This document shows, one piece after another, positions 1-7,662 of a stretch of DNA of 48,403 nucleotides. The notes under the pieces were generated by a model that saw only the letters and a list, made by a program, of their open reading frames with translations, was not told where the DNA came from and made no database searches. Source of the stretch: Pseudoflavonifractor sp. An184 (GTDB lineage Bacteria > Bacillota > Clostridia > Oscillospirales > Oscillospiraceae); contig NZ_NFKI01000026.1 of NCBI RefSeq assembly GCF_002160305.1, positions 1 to 48,403 on the forward strand. The letters are read 5' to 3'. How positions within the stretch are numbered: the stretch's first letter is position 1; every line of letters begins with the position of its first letter. A program made the translations under genes and the position numbers.

Positions 1-43
1 CCGCCCGCAGGCGGCGAAATCCCCCGCGAAAAACCGCCGAAAC

Positions 44-136
44 GGCGCGCCGAGGTCGTCGCGCCCTACAAGGTATCCGAAATCTGCCCCCTCATCCGGC
101 CCCTTCGGGACCACCTTCCCCCCAGGGGGAAGGCTT
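44..136. repeat. Intergenic repeat units at the left edge
   Basis: Bases 44-69 are a GC hairpin ending in CCCTAC and are identical over 26 bases to 27961-27986. Bases 87-136 form a two-hairpin unit (CCCCTCATCCG, then a GGCC...TTCGG...CC hairpin, then a CCTTCCCC/GGGGAAGG hairpin) that recurs at 28014-28067 and inverted at 19210-19258. No coding signal is seen in 1-178. Confidence 0.8.
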
Positions 137-178
137 TAAGGGGGCGGTGAAATCCCCCTGCCTAATGAAAAAAACGGC

Positions 179-967
179 TCACTCCAACAGATCCACCCGC
201 CTCACCTCCACGCACTGATGCGTCTCGGTGTCGATGACAAATTTGCAGGCGTTGATCTTACAGGGGCCCTCCGCCTCCTCGTACCGCTTGGGCAGGCCGC
301 CCAGAAACAGGTTCAGGGAGAGCTCCGGCTTCACCCCCAGAATGGACAGGCGTGGGCCGGTCATCCCCAGGTCGGAGAGAAACCCGGTCCCCTTGGGGAG
401 GATCTGCCCGTCCGCCGTGGGCACGTGGGTGTGGGTGCCCCAGACGGCCTCCACCCGCCCGTCCAGGTACCAGGCCATGGCCCCCTTCTCGCTGGTGGCC
501 TCGGCGTGGAAATCCACCAGCACCACGTCGCACTGCTGGATGTCCTCCCGGCGGAGGATCTGGTTGACCTGCTTGAAGGGGCTGTCCAGATTGGCGTTGA
601 GCTCCAGGCGGCCCATCAGGTTGATCACCCCGATTTTCAGCCCCCGGGGCCCGTCGTAGATCCCGAAGCCCCGGCCGGGCACCCGGCCGGCGTAGTTGGC
701 CGGGCGGAGAATGTACCGGTCCTTCTCCAGAAAATCCGCGATCTGAATGCGGTTCCAGGTGTGGTTGCCCAGGGTGATCACGTCGGCCCCGGCGTCATAG
801 AGCCCCCGGGCCTGCCGGGGGGTGATGCCCACCACCGAGGCGTTCTCCCCGTTGACCACGGTGAAGTGGATGTCCTCCGCCTCTCTCAGCTCCTTCAGGC
901 GGCGGGCCAGGATATCCTGGCCCCCCTCTCCGCACACGTCCCCCACCGCAAGCACATTCAGCAGCAT
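179..967 (-). CDS. ymdB: YmdB family metallophosphoesterase
   Basis: The 262-residue product matches the usual length of YmdB, a calcineurin-like phosphoesterase that hydrolyses 2',3'-cyclic nucleotides in Bacillus and affects sporulation and biofilm decisions. Metal-ligand motifs are visible: VGDV near the N-terminus, NGENAS, GNHTW, DFHAE and GTHTHVPTAD. There is no signal peptide, so it should act in the cytoplasm. The ATG at 967 has an AGGAGG site just upstream. In many Firmicutes ymdB lies downstream of rny, but the gene before it here is divergent. Family assignment is firm; the exact substrate in this organism is inferred. Confidence 0.95.
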   Translation of the reverse strand: MLLNVLAVGDVCGEGGQDILARRLKELREAEDIHFTVVNGENASVVGITPRQARGLYDAGADVITLGNHTWNRIQIADFLEKDRYILRPANYAGRVPGRGFGIYDGPRGLKIGVINLMGRLELNANLDSPFKQVNQILRREDIQQCDVVLVDFHAEATSEKGAMAWYLDGRVEAVWGTHTHVPTADGQILPKGTGFLSDLGMTGPRLSILGVKPELSLNLFLGGLPKRYEEAEGPCKINACKFVIDTETHQCVEVRRVDLLE

Positions 968-1136
968 GGTGCCTCTCCTCCTTGGAAATCGAAATCACAT
1001 CTCCCACCATTATAGTGTATCCAACGGGAAATCGCAAAGGCTTTTTGCTTCCGGCGGACATACCCCGCCAACCGGCAGCATATTCTGTCTGTGAGCGCGG
1101 CCCGGCGGCCGGCAATTTGAGAGAGGGGGCAGAGGG

Positions 1137-2195
1137 ATGGCATACCGGGATCGAAGAAGGGACTCTGGAAGCCGCGGGACAGGCTCCCCCGCCCGGCGGG
1201 CGGCTGGGACGGGACTCATCCTGTCTGTGGTCCTGTTCCTCCTGCCCCTGCTCACCGTACCGCCCCCCGGCTCCGGGGAGACGGCGGAGGAGCTGCCCAC
1301 CGGCACCCTCCCCATCCACCGGGCGGTGCAGACCGCCTCGGGGGAGCGGGACAAGAGCCGGATGGTGAAGCTCCAGCAGGCGGACAGCACGGTGGCGGAG
1401 CTGTCCATGTCCGACTACCTGTTCGGGGTGGTGGCGGCGGAGATGCCCGCCGCCTTTGAGGAGGAGGCCCTGAAGGCCCAGGCCTGCGCCGCCCGCACCT
1501 ACACCGTCCGGAAACAGGAGCACACCACCGGCGCCCACCCGGAGGCCGACGTGTGCACCGACGTCAACTGCTGCCAGGCCTACGTCCCCCGGGAGACGGC
1601 GGAGAGCCGCTGGGGAGTGAGCGCCCAGACCTACGCCCAGAAAATCGAGGAGGCCATCGCCGGGACCGACGGCCTGGGGGTCCTCTATCAGGGGGAGCCC
1701 ATCCAGGCGGTGTTCTTCTCCTCCGCCCCGGGCCGCACCGTGGATGCGGTGGAGGTGTGGGGGAACCAGGTGGACTACCTCCAGAGCGTGGAGAGCCCCG
1801 AGGGGGAGGAGGTCCCTAACTACCACAGTCAGGCGGTCCTCTCCGCCGCCCAGGTGCGGGAGACGGTGCTGGCCTCCTACCCCGGGGCAGACCTGTCCGG
1901 CGACCCCTCCGTCTGGTTCGGAACTCCCGCCGTCAACGAAGGGGGCACGGTGTCCAGCGTCCTGGTGGGGGGCGTCACCCTCACCGGAGGTCAGGTGCGC
2001 ACCCTGTTCGGCCTGCGCTCCGCCTGCTTCACCGTGGGCTGGGACGGGACCAACTTCACCTTCTCGGTCACCGGCTACGGCCACGGGGTGGGCATGAGCC
2101 AGTACGGGGCCAACGCCATGGCCAAGGCGGGCAGCTCCTTTGAGGAGATCCTCACCTGGTACTACACCGGCACCCAGGTGGAGCAGCTGTGGTGA
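1137..2195 (+). CDS. spoIID: SpoIID/LytB domain protein, stage II sporulation protein D-like
   Basis: The 352-residue protein has an N-terminal membrane anchor (about residues 25-45) followed by the SpoIID domain. The expected motif SDYLFGVVAAEMP contains the catalytic-type Glu, AQACAARTYTV follows, and the C-terminal GHGVGMSQYGANAMAKAG and WYYTGTQV blocks are intact. SpoIID is a peptidoglycan lytic transglycosylase that works with SpoIIP during engulfment; LytB homologues enhance amidases. The length fits SpoIID. No SpoIIP or SpoIIQ gene is adjacent, so a related vegetative role cannot be excluded. The ATG at 1137 follows a GAGAGGGGG-type ribosome site. Confidence 0.85.
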   Translation: MAYRDRRRDSGSRGTGSPARRAAGTGLILSVVLFLLPLLTVPPPGSGETAEELPTGTLPIHRAVQTASGERDKSRMVKLQQADSTVAELSMSDYLFGVVAAEMPAAFEEEALKAQACAARTYTVRKQEHTTGAHPEADVCTDVNCCQAYVPRETAESRWGVSAQTYAQKIEEAIAGTDGLGVLYQGEPIQAVFFSSAPGRTVDAVEVWGNQVDYLQSVESPEGEEVPNYHSQAVLSAAQVRETVLASYPGADLSGDPSVWFGTPAVNEGGTVSSVLVGGVTLTGGQVRTLFGLRSACFTVGWDGTNFTFSVTGYGHGVGMSQYGANAMAKAGSSFEEILTWYYTGTQVEQLW

Positions 2196-2213
2196 AACCG
2201 GTTCCCAGGATAG

Positions 2214-2247
2214 AAAACCGCCGGAGCAAATCGCTCCGGCGGTTTTT
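2214..2247. terminator. Bidirectional terminator between spoIID-like gene and zinc-ribbon gene
   Basis: A 14-bp perfect stem (AAAACCGCCGGAGC and its complement) with a 5-base loop is followed by T5. The A-run on the left arm gives a T-tract on the other strand, so it can end both convergent genes. Confidence 0.9.
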
Positions 2248-2254
2248 GTGGTAT

Positions 2255-2650
2255 TCAGCTTTTTTCCTCAAAAACGGCGCCGCAGCTGCGGCAGGTGACG
2301 GTGATCTTCCCCTTGCCCCGGGGCACCCGGAGCTGCTGGCCGCAGTTGGGGCACTTGAAGTAGCAGTGCTCCTTGTCCCGGTGGATGGTGCGGCGCAGCC
2401 GGAACCACTGGATGGCCGGTCCGGCCACCTTTAGGAATTTGGCGTTCTCCGCCCGGCGGCGGGCCGGGTTCCGGGAGAGCATCCGAAACAGCGCAAACAG
2501 GATCGCCACAAAGGAGATCCAGTAGAACAGTTCAATCCTGGTGAGGAAATAGAGCACATACAGCGCCACATATAAAATCAGCAGGGCGGTATTCAGCTGA
2601 TCATTTCCATAGCGGCCGTACATAAACCGCTGAAGTGCATTGCGGATCAT
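2255..2650 (-). CDS. Small membrane protein with C-terminal zinc ribbon
   Basis: The 131-residue protein has one long hydrophobic region (about residues 20-57, enough for one or two membrane helices), a basic linker, and a C-terminal zinc ribbon made of CPNC and CRSC pairs about 20 residues apart. I do not recognise a named family. It is probably an inner-membrane protein with a cytoplasmic zinc-binding tail. It is monocistronic and convergent with the spoIID-like gene. Confidence 0.75.
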   Translation of the reverse strand: MIRNALQRFMYGRYGNDQLNTALLILYVALYVLYFLTRIELFYWISFVAILFALFRMLSRNPARRRAENAKFLKVAGPAIQWFRLRRTIHRDKEHCYFKCPNCGQQLRVPRGKGKITVTCRSCGAVFEEKS

Positions 2651-2841
2651 AGAGAGCCTCCTCGCGCGGGGTAAGCGGAACAGACACCCGGCTCAACCAT
2701 TTCTTTTTCTGAAAAATATGATACTGCGCAAATAAAAACTCGTCAAGAAATCAATCGTAAACAAAGTGTAAATTGTGCCCCGGAGGGGGACAATTCCCCT
2801 CAAAATGTTCCACCCGGGCGGATAGCCCCTCGGCTCCCCCC

Positions 2842-2870
2842 TTGCCTTTCGGAGGGAAATCCGGTATACT
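2842..2870 (+). promoter_or_regulatory. Sigma-A-type promoter of the dCMP deaminase gene
   Basis: TTGCCT and TATACT are separated by exactly 17 bases, ending 33 bases before the ATG at 2904. A GGGAGGG ribosome site lies between. Confidence 0.8.
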
Positions 2871-2903
2871 TAGGGCAAAAAACAAGGCTGGGAGGGCCCT
2901 TCC

Positions 2904-3386
2904 ATGAAGCGCATCGACAAAGAGAATTACTATCTGGACATCGCCGAGACGGTGCTGGAGCGGTCCACCTGCCTGCGCCGGTGCTACGGAGCCATCATCG
3001 TGAAAAACGATGAGATCGTCTCCACCGGCTACAACGGCGCCCCCCGGGGGCGGAAGAACTGCATGGACCTGGGCTGCTGCACCCGGGAGGCCATGCAGGT
3101 GCCCAGCGGCGAGCGGTACGAGCTGTGCCGCTCCGTCCACGCGGAGATGAACGCCATCATCTCCGCCGCCCGTCGGGACACCCTGGGGGCCACCCTGTAC
3201 CTGGCGGGCCGGGAGGCCAAGAGCGGCGAGCTCCTCCACGACGCCACCTCCTGCTCCATGTGCCGGAGGGTCATCATCAACGCGGGCATCGACCGGGTGG
3301 TCATCCGCAGCGGCGAGCGGGACTACCGGGTGGTCCATGTGGAGGACTGGGTGCGGGAGGACGACTCCCTGCCTGCAAAAGTATAA
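2904..3386 (+). CDS. Deoxycytidylate (dCMP) deaminase family protein
   Basis: The 160-residue protein is the length of ComEB-type dCMP deaminases, which convert dCMP to dUMP for dTMP synthesis. The zinc site is intact: HAEMNAI supplies His and the proton-shuttle Glu, and CSMCRRVIINAG supplies the two Cys ligands. The extra Cys residues around residues 25-60 (CLRRC, CMDLGCC) are common in this family. The gene stands alone between its own promoter and terminator. Substrate choice between dCMP and free cytidine is inferred from family similarity. Confidence 0.92.
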   Translation: MKRIDKENYYLDIAETVLERSTCLRRCYGAIIVKNDEIVSTGYNGAPRGRKNCMDLGCCTREAMQVPSGERYELCRSVHAEMNAIISAARRDTLGATLYLAGREAKSGELLHDATSCSMCRRVIINAGIDRVVIRSGERDYRVVHVEDWVREDDSLPAKV

Positions 3387-3398
3387 GCATAAAGCAGC

Positions 3399-3437
3399 GG
3401 GGGCTCAGACCGAACGTCTGAGCCCCCCGATTTTTTT
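3399..3437 (+). terminator. Terminator of the dCMP deaminase gene
   Basis: A 12-bp perfect stem GGGGGCTCAGAC with a 5-base loop is followed by CGATTTTTTT. Confidence 0.9.
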
Positions 3438-4047
3438 ACACCCATTTGACCCCCAGCAGGGCGGCCACGTCCGGGGCCTGCTCCAGGGCCAGGACGGCCC
3501 CCCGCAGCTCCTGGTGGTCCTGGGAGAGGGTCAGCCCCCGGATCTCGCAGGTGGACAGGTCCACCCCCCGCAGGGAGGTCTGGAAGAAGTCCGCCCCGGT
3601 GAGGTCCGCCCGGCGGAAGGCCAGGTTCCGGTGCCGCACCTGGGAGAATACCCCCTGGGTCAGGCGGCAGTCCTGAAAGAGTCCCGTCTTCCAGCTGGTC
3701 TTGGCAAAGTTGGCGTACCGCCAGGAGCCCTCCTCCACCCGGGTGTGGGAGAAGGCGCTCTGGGCGAAGGCGCACCCCTCCCCCCGGCAGTCCAGAAAGA
3801 CCGCCTCCCGGAAGGAGCACTCGGAAAAGCGGCAGCCGGACAGGTCGCACCGCTCCCAGCGCACCCGGTCAAAAAAGCTGCGGCTGAAGTCCACTCCCAT
3901 CAACCGGCAGCCACGGAACACCACCTGCACGCAGTCCAGGTGGGAGAAATCGCCCCCGGCCAGCACCTGAGCGGCGTACTCCCGCTCCCGCAGCTCCCCC
4001 TCCCCCTGGAGGCACCGGGTCAGATCCCGCTCCAGCGAATCGCTCAC
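3436..4047 (-). CDS. Pentapeptide repeat protein
   Basis: The 203-residue product is built from A(D/N)Lxx-like five-residue repeats from about residue 32 to 185 (for example LDCVQVVFRGCRLMGVDFSR and CDLSGCRFSECSFREAVF). These should fold as a right-handed quadrilateral beta helix. The size resembles the Qnr/MfpA group that mimics DNA and protects gyrase, but size alone does not assign that function. The start overlaps the preceding metalloprotease stop by 4 bases, so the two are translationally coupled. Confidence 0.85.
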   Translation of the reverse strand: MSDSLERDLTRCLQGEGELREREYAAQVLAGGDFSHLDCVQVVFRGCRLMGVDFSRSFFDRVRWERCDLSGCRFSECSFREAVFLDCRGEGCAFAQSAFSHTRVEEGSWRYANFAKTSWKTGLFQDCRLTQGVFSQVRHRNLAFRRADLTGADFFQTSLRGVDLSTCEIRGLTLSQDHQELRGAVLALEQAPDVAALLGVKWV

Positions 4048-4427
4048 GGCTCCCCCTCCCCGTACGCCTCCCGGGCCTGGCGGAGGAACTCCGTGTCCTT
4101 GTCGTCCAGTGCGTGGAGGCCGGCGGTGTCCTCCATGTGGTGGGTGAACTCGTGGGCCACGGTGGCGAAGATCTCGTCCTTCCAGGTCTCCTCGTCCTCG
4201 CCGGCCAGGAGGGCGGCAAAGGAGCCGTAGTACAATACGATGTACCGCCCCAGCATGTCGTGGCAGTACTCCCCCATAATGTACATCTCTCCCGGGGGAA
4301 ACTCCGGGTCGGGGAGGGCCTGCTCCTCCAGCTGGATGCCCCCGTCCAACTCCTCAAAAAACGCGTCCGGGAATTTTTGGGAGATCTCCTCCAGCCAGTC
4401 CCCCATGGTCTCATAGCTGGGCACCAT
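4044..4427 (-). CDS. Metallopeptidase family protein, minimal zincin (DUF1025-like)
   Basis: The product is 127 residues when started at the ATG at 4427, which has AGGAGG eight bases upstream; an upstream TTG in frame lacks such spacing. The motif TVAHEFTHHMED is an HExxH zinc-protease signature with the third-ligand region close by, as in the short zincin-like family PF06262. Length fits. No signal peptide is seen, so it should be cytoplasmic. It is first in a two-gene operon with the pentapeptide-repeat protein. Substrate unknown. Confidence 0.85.
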   Translation of the reverse strand: MVPSYETMGDWLEEISQKFPDAFFEELDGGIQLEEQALPDPEFPPGEMYIMGEYCHDMLGRYIVLYYGSFAALLAGEDEETWKDEIFATVAHEFTHHMEDTAGLHALDDKDTEFLRQAREAYGEGEP

Positions 4428-4465
4428 ATCGTCCGCCTCCTGTCTCAAGCTGTTCTGGCGCCGCC

Positions 4466-4474
4466 ATTATACCA
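4466..4474 (-). promoter_or_regulatory. Extended -10 promoter for the metallopeptidase operon
   Basis: On the minus strand TGGTATAAT forms an extended -10 about 40 bases upstream of the start. No convincing -35 box is seen. Confidence 0.6.
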
Positions 4475-4485
4475 CGCCGGGCGGG

Positions 4486-5031
4486 CTACTGCCAGCCCAA
4501 AACGCCGAAACACAGCAGCCCCAGCAGGGCGCTGATCCCGATGACCACCGGGACGCTCTGCTTTCCCTTCAGGAGCAATACCAGATCCAGCACCCCGATG
4601 CCCACCGCCGGCAGGCTCACCTGGCCGGAGGCCCCCAGGTAGTTGGTGAGCATGGAGCAGGTCACCCCCACCACCATGCCCAGGCAGGCGGGGCGGACCC
4701 CCACCAGGATGTGCTCCATGTACTTGTTGCCCTTCACCCGCTCAAAAAATACGGCGGCCCCGGCGCACAGGGTGAGGGTGGGGGACATGACCCCCAGATT
4801 GGCGGCGATGGCCCCGGGGATGCCCGCCGCCTGAATGCCCGCGAAGGTGGCGCAGTTGAAGCCCAGGGGGCCCGGGGTCATCTCGGCGATGGCCACAATG
4901 TCGGCCACCTCGCTGGCGGTCATCCAGCCGTGGGAGAGCACCTCGTCGTTGATAAGGGGGATCATGGACAGCCCGCCGAAGCTGGTGAACCCGATTTTCA
5001 GAAAGCTCCAGAACAGCTCAAGCAGCACCAT
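4486..5031 (-). CDS. Chromate transporter (CHR) family protein, second half-size subunit
   Basis: The protein has 181 residues and about five to six hydrophobic segments. The N-terminal FWSFLKIGFTSFGGLSMIPL and the downstream AIAEMTPGPLGFN are the CHR-domain signature (FxxFGG and PGP). The ATG at 5031 is preferred over upstream ones because GGAGAGGG precedes it. It overlaps the upstream partner by 14 bases. Paired half-size CHR proteins assemble as heterodimers in Bacillus. Whether the natural substrate is chromate, sulfate or another anion is not shown here. Confidence 0.88.
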   Translation of the reverse strand: MVLLELFWSFLKIGFTSFGGLSMIPLINDEVLSHGWMTASEVADIVAIAEMTPGPLGFNCATFAGIQAAGIPGAIAANLGVMSPTLTLCAGAAVFFERVKGNKYMEHILVGVRPACLGMVVGVTCSMLTNYLGASGQVSLPAVGIGVLDLVLLLKGKQSVPVVIGISALLGLLCFGVLGWQ

Positions 5032-5590
5032 CGCCGTTCCCTCCTCTCCGCTCATATACTTCGCAGATGGCCAGTCCGGCGGCAATGCCCATCAGCACCA
5101 GGAACACACAGTTCACGTCCCAGATCAGGTACAGGGCGAAGGAGGCCGCCGCCACCGCCACACAGGGTGGATACCGGAAGGCACCCTTCACCAGATTCAG
5201 GGCGGCGGAGGCCATGATGGGCACGATGGCGGCCCGCACCCCGGTCATGGCCGCCATCACCCAGTAGTTGTCCCGCACGGCGGTGTAGCAGAGGGTGAGC
5301 ACGCTCAGAATCATAAACGGGGGCAGGATCATAGCCACCAGACACACCACGCCCCCGGCCAGCCCCGCCGCGTGGTTGCCGTACAGCATGGCCACGTTGC
5401 CGATCATGGTGCCGGGCAGGCTGCGGCCCACGCTGGTGATGTCCAGCAGCTCCTCCCCGGTGATGGTCTTTCGCTTCTCCACATACAGCCGCTGCATTTG
5501 GGCCACAATGCCCCAGCCGCCCCCAAAGGTAAAACTGCCGAACTGAAAAAATTCCCAAAACAGGGCCAGCAGCGTCTTTCCTCGCTTCAT
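5018..5590 (-). CDS. Chromate transporter (CHR) family protein, first half-size subunit
   Basis: This 190-residue membrane protein carries the CHR signature FWEFFQFGSFTFGGG near residue 10 and TSVGRSLPGTMIGN near residue 52, the equivalent of the PGP motif in its partner. It has five to six hydrophobic spans. It is first in a two-gene operon and its stop overlaps the start of the second subunit, as expected of subunits made in equal amounts. The family exports chromate in some bacteria, but gut anaerobes may use it for other anions. Confidence 0.88.
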   Translation of the reverse strand: MKRGKTLLALFWEFFQFGSFTFGGGWGIVAQMQRLYVEKRKTITGEELLDITSVGRSLPGTMIGNVAMLYGNHAAGLAGGVVCLVAMILPPFMILSVLTLCYTAVRDNYWVMAAMTGVRAAIVPIMASAALNLVKGAFRYPPCVAVAAASFALYLIWDVNCVFLVLMGIAAGLAICEVYERRGGNGDGAA

Positions 5591-5681
5591 GCCGCCGCCT
5601 CCTTTTCTGTTTTCACCGGATTATCATACACCCATCCCCGGGCACGGGCAAGTCCCCTCCCCATTCGGGCCCGCCCCCCAC

Positions 5682-5716
5682 AAAAACCGCCCCGGACGCA
5701 CAGACGTCCAGGGCGG
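5682..5716 (-). terminator. Terminator of the catabolic cluster
   Basis: On the minus strand the stem CCGCCCTGGACG pairs imperfectly with CGTCCGGGGCGG and is followed by TTTTT. Confidence 0.8.
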
Positions 5717-5741
5717 CTTCTCTTTTGCAATATCAGGCGTT

Positions 5742-6593
5742 TTACTTCTCAATGCCCCGGCGCTTCATCCAGTCGGGGAGGGGTTTATTGTTGTACTTAC
5801 AGCCGGGGTAGCGGCAGTTGGAGCAGTTGCCCTTGTTGCCGGGAATGGCGGGCTCGCCCTTGACGTTCCGCTCCAGGTAGTCCACCAGGGCCTTGATGTC
5901 GGCCTCCTCGCCGTCCACCGCCCAGTAGTGGGCCCCCTCGTTGCCGCCGATGCCGCCGGCGCACACCACCTTGGCCTCACAGCGGAACATCATCCGGATG
6001 GCCTCCGCCTCGGTGACGATGTCCGCGCTGGACAGGCAGTACATGCCCGGGTCGGCCCCCAGGGAGATGTCGATGCGGCTGGCCCCGCCCAGGGCCCGGC
6101 TGGCCGCCGGCACGGAGGACACCAGCTTGTCATAGCCCACCGGGCAGATCCACTTCAGGCCCTTGGAGGTCATGTACCCGATGAAGTTGGGCACCGTGCC
6201 CCCGTTGAAGCCGCTGGTGATGACGCCCACGTGGCCCTCCAGGTCGAAGGCGTTGGCCCCCTTGAGGATGACGGTGTCGGCGTGGTAGTCCTGCAGGGCC
6301 TCGTCGATCTTCTTGTCCACAGGCTGCCCCTTGTAGAACACGTTGGGGAAGCTCTTGCGGCTCTCCGGCTCGGTGACGCACAGCAGCCCCTCACAGCTCA
6401 GGCCCACGGTGCAGCGGCCGGGCTCGATGGACGGGTCGTTCAGCAGCTCCTGGGCGATGAAGGCGTTGGTGGTGCCGCCGGCCAGAATCACGTAGGCGTC
6501 CTTCCATGCCCTCTGGAACTCGGGCATCTGGATCACGGCCTTGGCAATCAGGCGGCGGGCCTCCGCCGGGGTCAGAACAAACGTCGCTTTCAT
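5742..6593 (-). CDS. Conserved protein of unknown function with C-terminal Cys cluster
   Basis: I do not recognise this 283-residue protein. It is soluble, with glycine-rich segments (LAGGTTNAF near residue 38, VCAGGIGGNEGAH near residue 215) that suggest an alpha/beta ligand-binding fold. It ends in a compact CSNCRYPGC cluster (Cys-x2-Cys-x4-Cys) that could bind zinc or an iron-sulfur centre. It starts 31 bases after the fumarylacetoacetate-hydrolase-like gene, behind a strong GAGGAGG site, so it is very likely in the same operon and pathway. A catabolic role is inferred only from these neighbours. Confidence 0.7.
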   Translation of the reverse strand: MKATFVLTPAEARRLIAKAVIQMPEFQRAWKDAYVILAGGTTNAFIAQELLNDPSIEPGRCTVGLSCEGLLCVTEPESRKSFPNVFYKGQPVDKKIDEALQDYHADTVILKGANAFDLEGHVGVITSGFNGGTVPNFIGYMTSKGLKWICPVGYDKLVSSVPAASRALGGASRIDISLGADPGMYCLSSADIVTEAEAIRMMFRCEAKVVCAGGIGGNEGAHYWAVDGEEADIKALVDYLERNVKGEPAIPGNKGNCSNCRYPGCKYNNKPLPDWMKRRGIEK

Positions 6594-6624
6594 AGTAAAA
6601 ACCTCCTCACAAAAGGTAACAGTA

Positions 6625-7551
6625 TCACGCTTTTTCCGGGTGCTTCTTCAAATCCACCACCGGGTTCACCAGGGGCTCCATGGCGAATCCGTCCGGACCC
6701 ACGATGCGGCACTCGGCCACGTCCCCGTCCTGGATGGGGAAGGCCCGGGGGGTGCCGGTGGCCAGCACGTCGCCGGCGTACCAGCCCTGGATACTGCTGT
6801 GGAGGGACACCAGCCGGTCCGGCTTGTGGGTCATGTGGTCCACGGTGTTCTTGGCGTGGATCTCCCCGTTGTGCACCGACTGGACCTCCAGCTTCAGCAC
6901 GTCGGGCACCTCGTCGGGGGTGACCAGCTGGGGACCGAAGGAGAAGAAGGTGGGGAAGTTCTTCACGATGCACAGGTACCGGGGGTTGCCGCTGAGGTAG
7001 TCGTTCCCCTTCAGGATGGACTCCTCGGTCATGTCCAGGATGGTGGTGTAGCCCACGATGGCGCTCTGCCAGTCCTCCTGGGCCACGTCCCGGCAGTCCC
7101 GGCCCATGATGACGCCCAGCTCCGCCTCGGCTGTGGTCTTCTGGGCCTCCTTCAGGGTGGGCAGCTTGATCTCGTCCCCCGGGCCGATGAGGGTGTCCGC
7201 CATTTTAAAGAAGCTGCCGGGGAAGCCCTGGGGAGGGGCGTTGCCGATGTCCCCCGCGTGCTCGGCGTAGTTCAGGCCGATCCCGAAGATTCGCCGGGGG
7301 TTCCGGTACAGGGGGGCGTACTCCACCTGGTCCTGGGGCACCAGGCCGGGGATGGTCTCCAGCTCGTCCTTCCCGCCCTCGTTGTACCACCTGGTGAGGC
7401 CGGGCACCTGCTGGGCGCAGATCAGCTCGTACATCTCCTCTCTCCAGGCGGTGCCCTTGGCCGCGTTCAGGGCCGCGATGGGCAGGATGCCGGACTCCGT
7501 GACGATACCGGCAATTTCTTTGCCGTTTAACTTGATGGTTGCCAGACGCAT
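6625..7551 (-). CDS. Fumarylacetoacetate hydrolase family protein
   Basis: The 308-residue protein has the FAH C-terminal fold. Family motifs are FGIGLNYAEHAGD, KTTAEAELGVIMGRD (ExE-type metal ligands), GYTTILDMTEE, and the C-terminal GDVLATGTPRAFPIQDGD. These enzymes use Mg2+ or Mn2+ to cleave or tautomerise beta-diketo or oxaloacetate-like acids. FAH-fold members act in aromatic and sugar-acid breakdown as well as oxaloacetate decarboxylation, so the substrate is open. It lies between the aminotransferase and the unknown Cys-cluster protein, which suggests catabolism of an amino-acid-derived 2-oxo acid. AAGGAG precedes the ATG at 7551. Confidence 0.9.
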   Translation of the reverse strand: MRLATIKLNGKEIAGIVTESGILPIAALNAAKGTAWREEMYELICAQQVPGLTRWYNEGGKDELETIPGLVPQDQVEYAPLYRNPRRIFGIGLNYAEHAGDIGNAPPQGFPGSFFKMADTLIGPGDEIKLPTLKEAQKTTAEAELGVIMGRDCRDVAQEDWQSAIVGYTTILDMTEESILKGNDYLSGNPRYLCIVKNFPTFFSFGPQLVTPDEVPDVLKLEVQSVHNGEIHAKNTVDHMTHKPDRLVSLHSSIQGWYAGDVLATGTPRAFPIQDGDVAECRIVGPDGFAMEPLVNPVVDLKKHPEKA

Positions 7552-7662
7552 AACGATTCTCCTTTTTCAGCCGTCCGGCGGGGCGGGGGTCCCCCGCCGC
7601 CGGGCGAAGTCCTCTGTTTTTATCTTACCACCCCGGCCGCGCCGGGGCAATGGAGAAGTTCC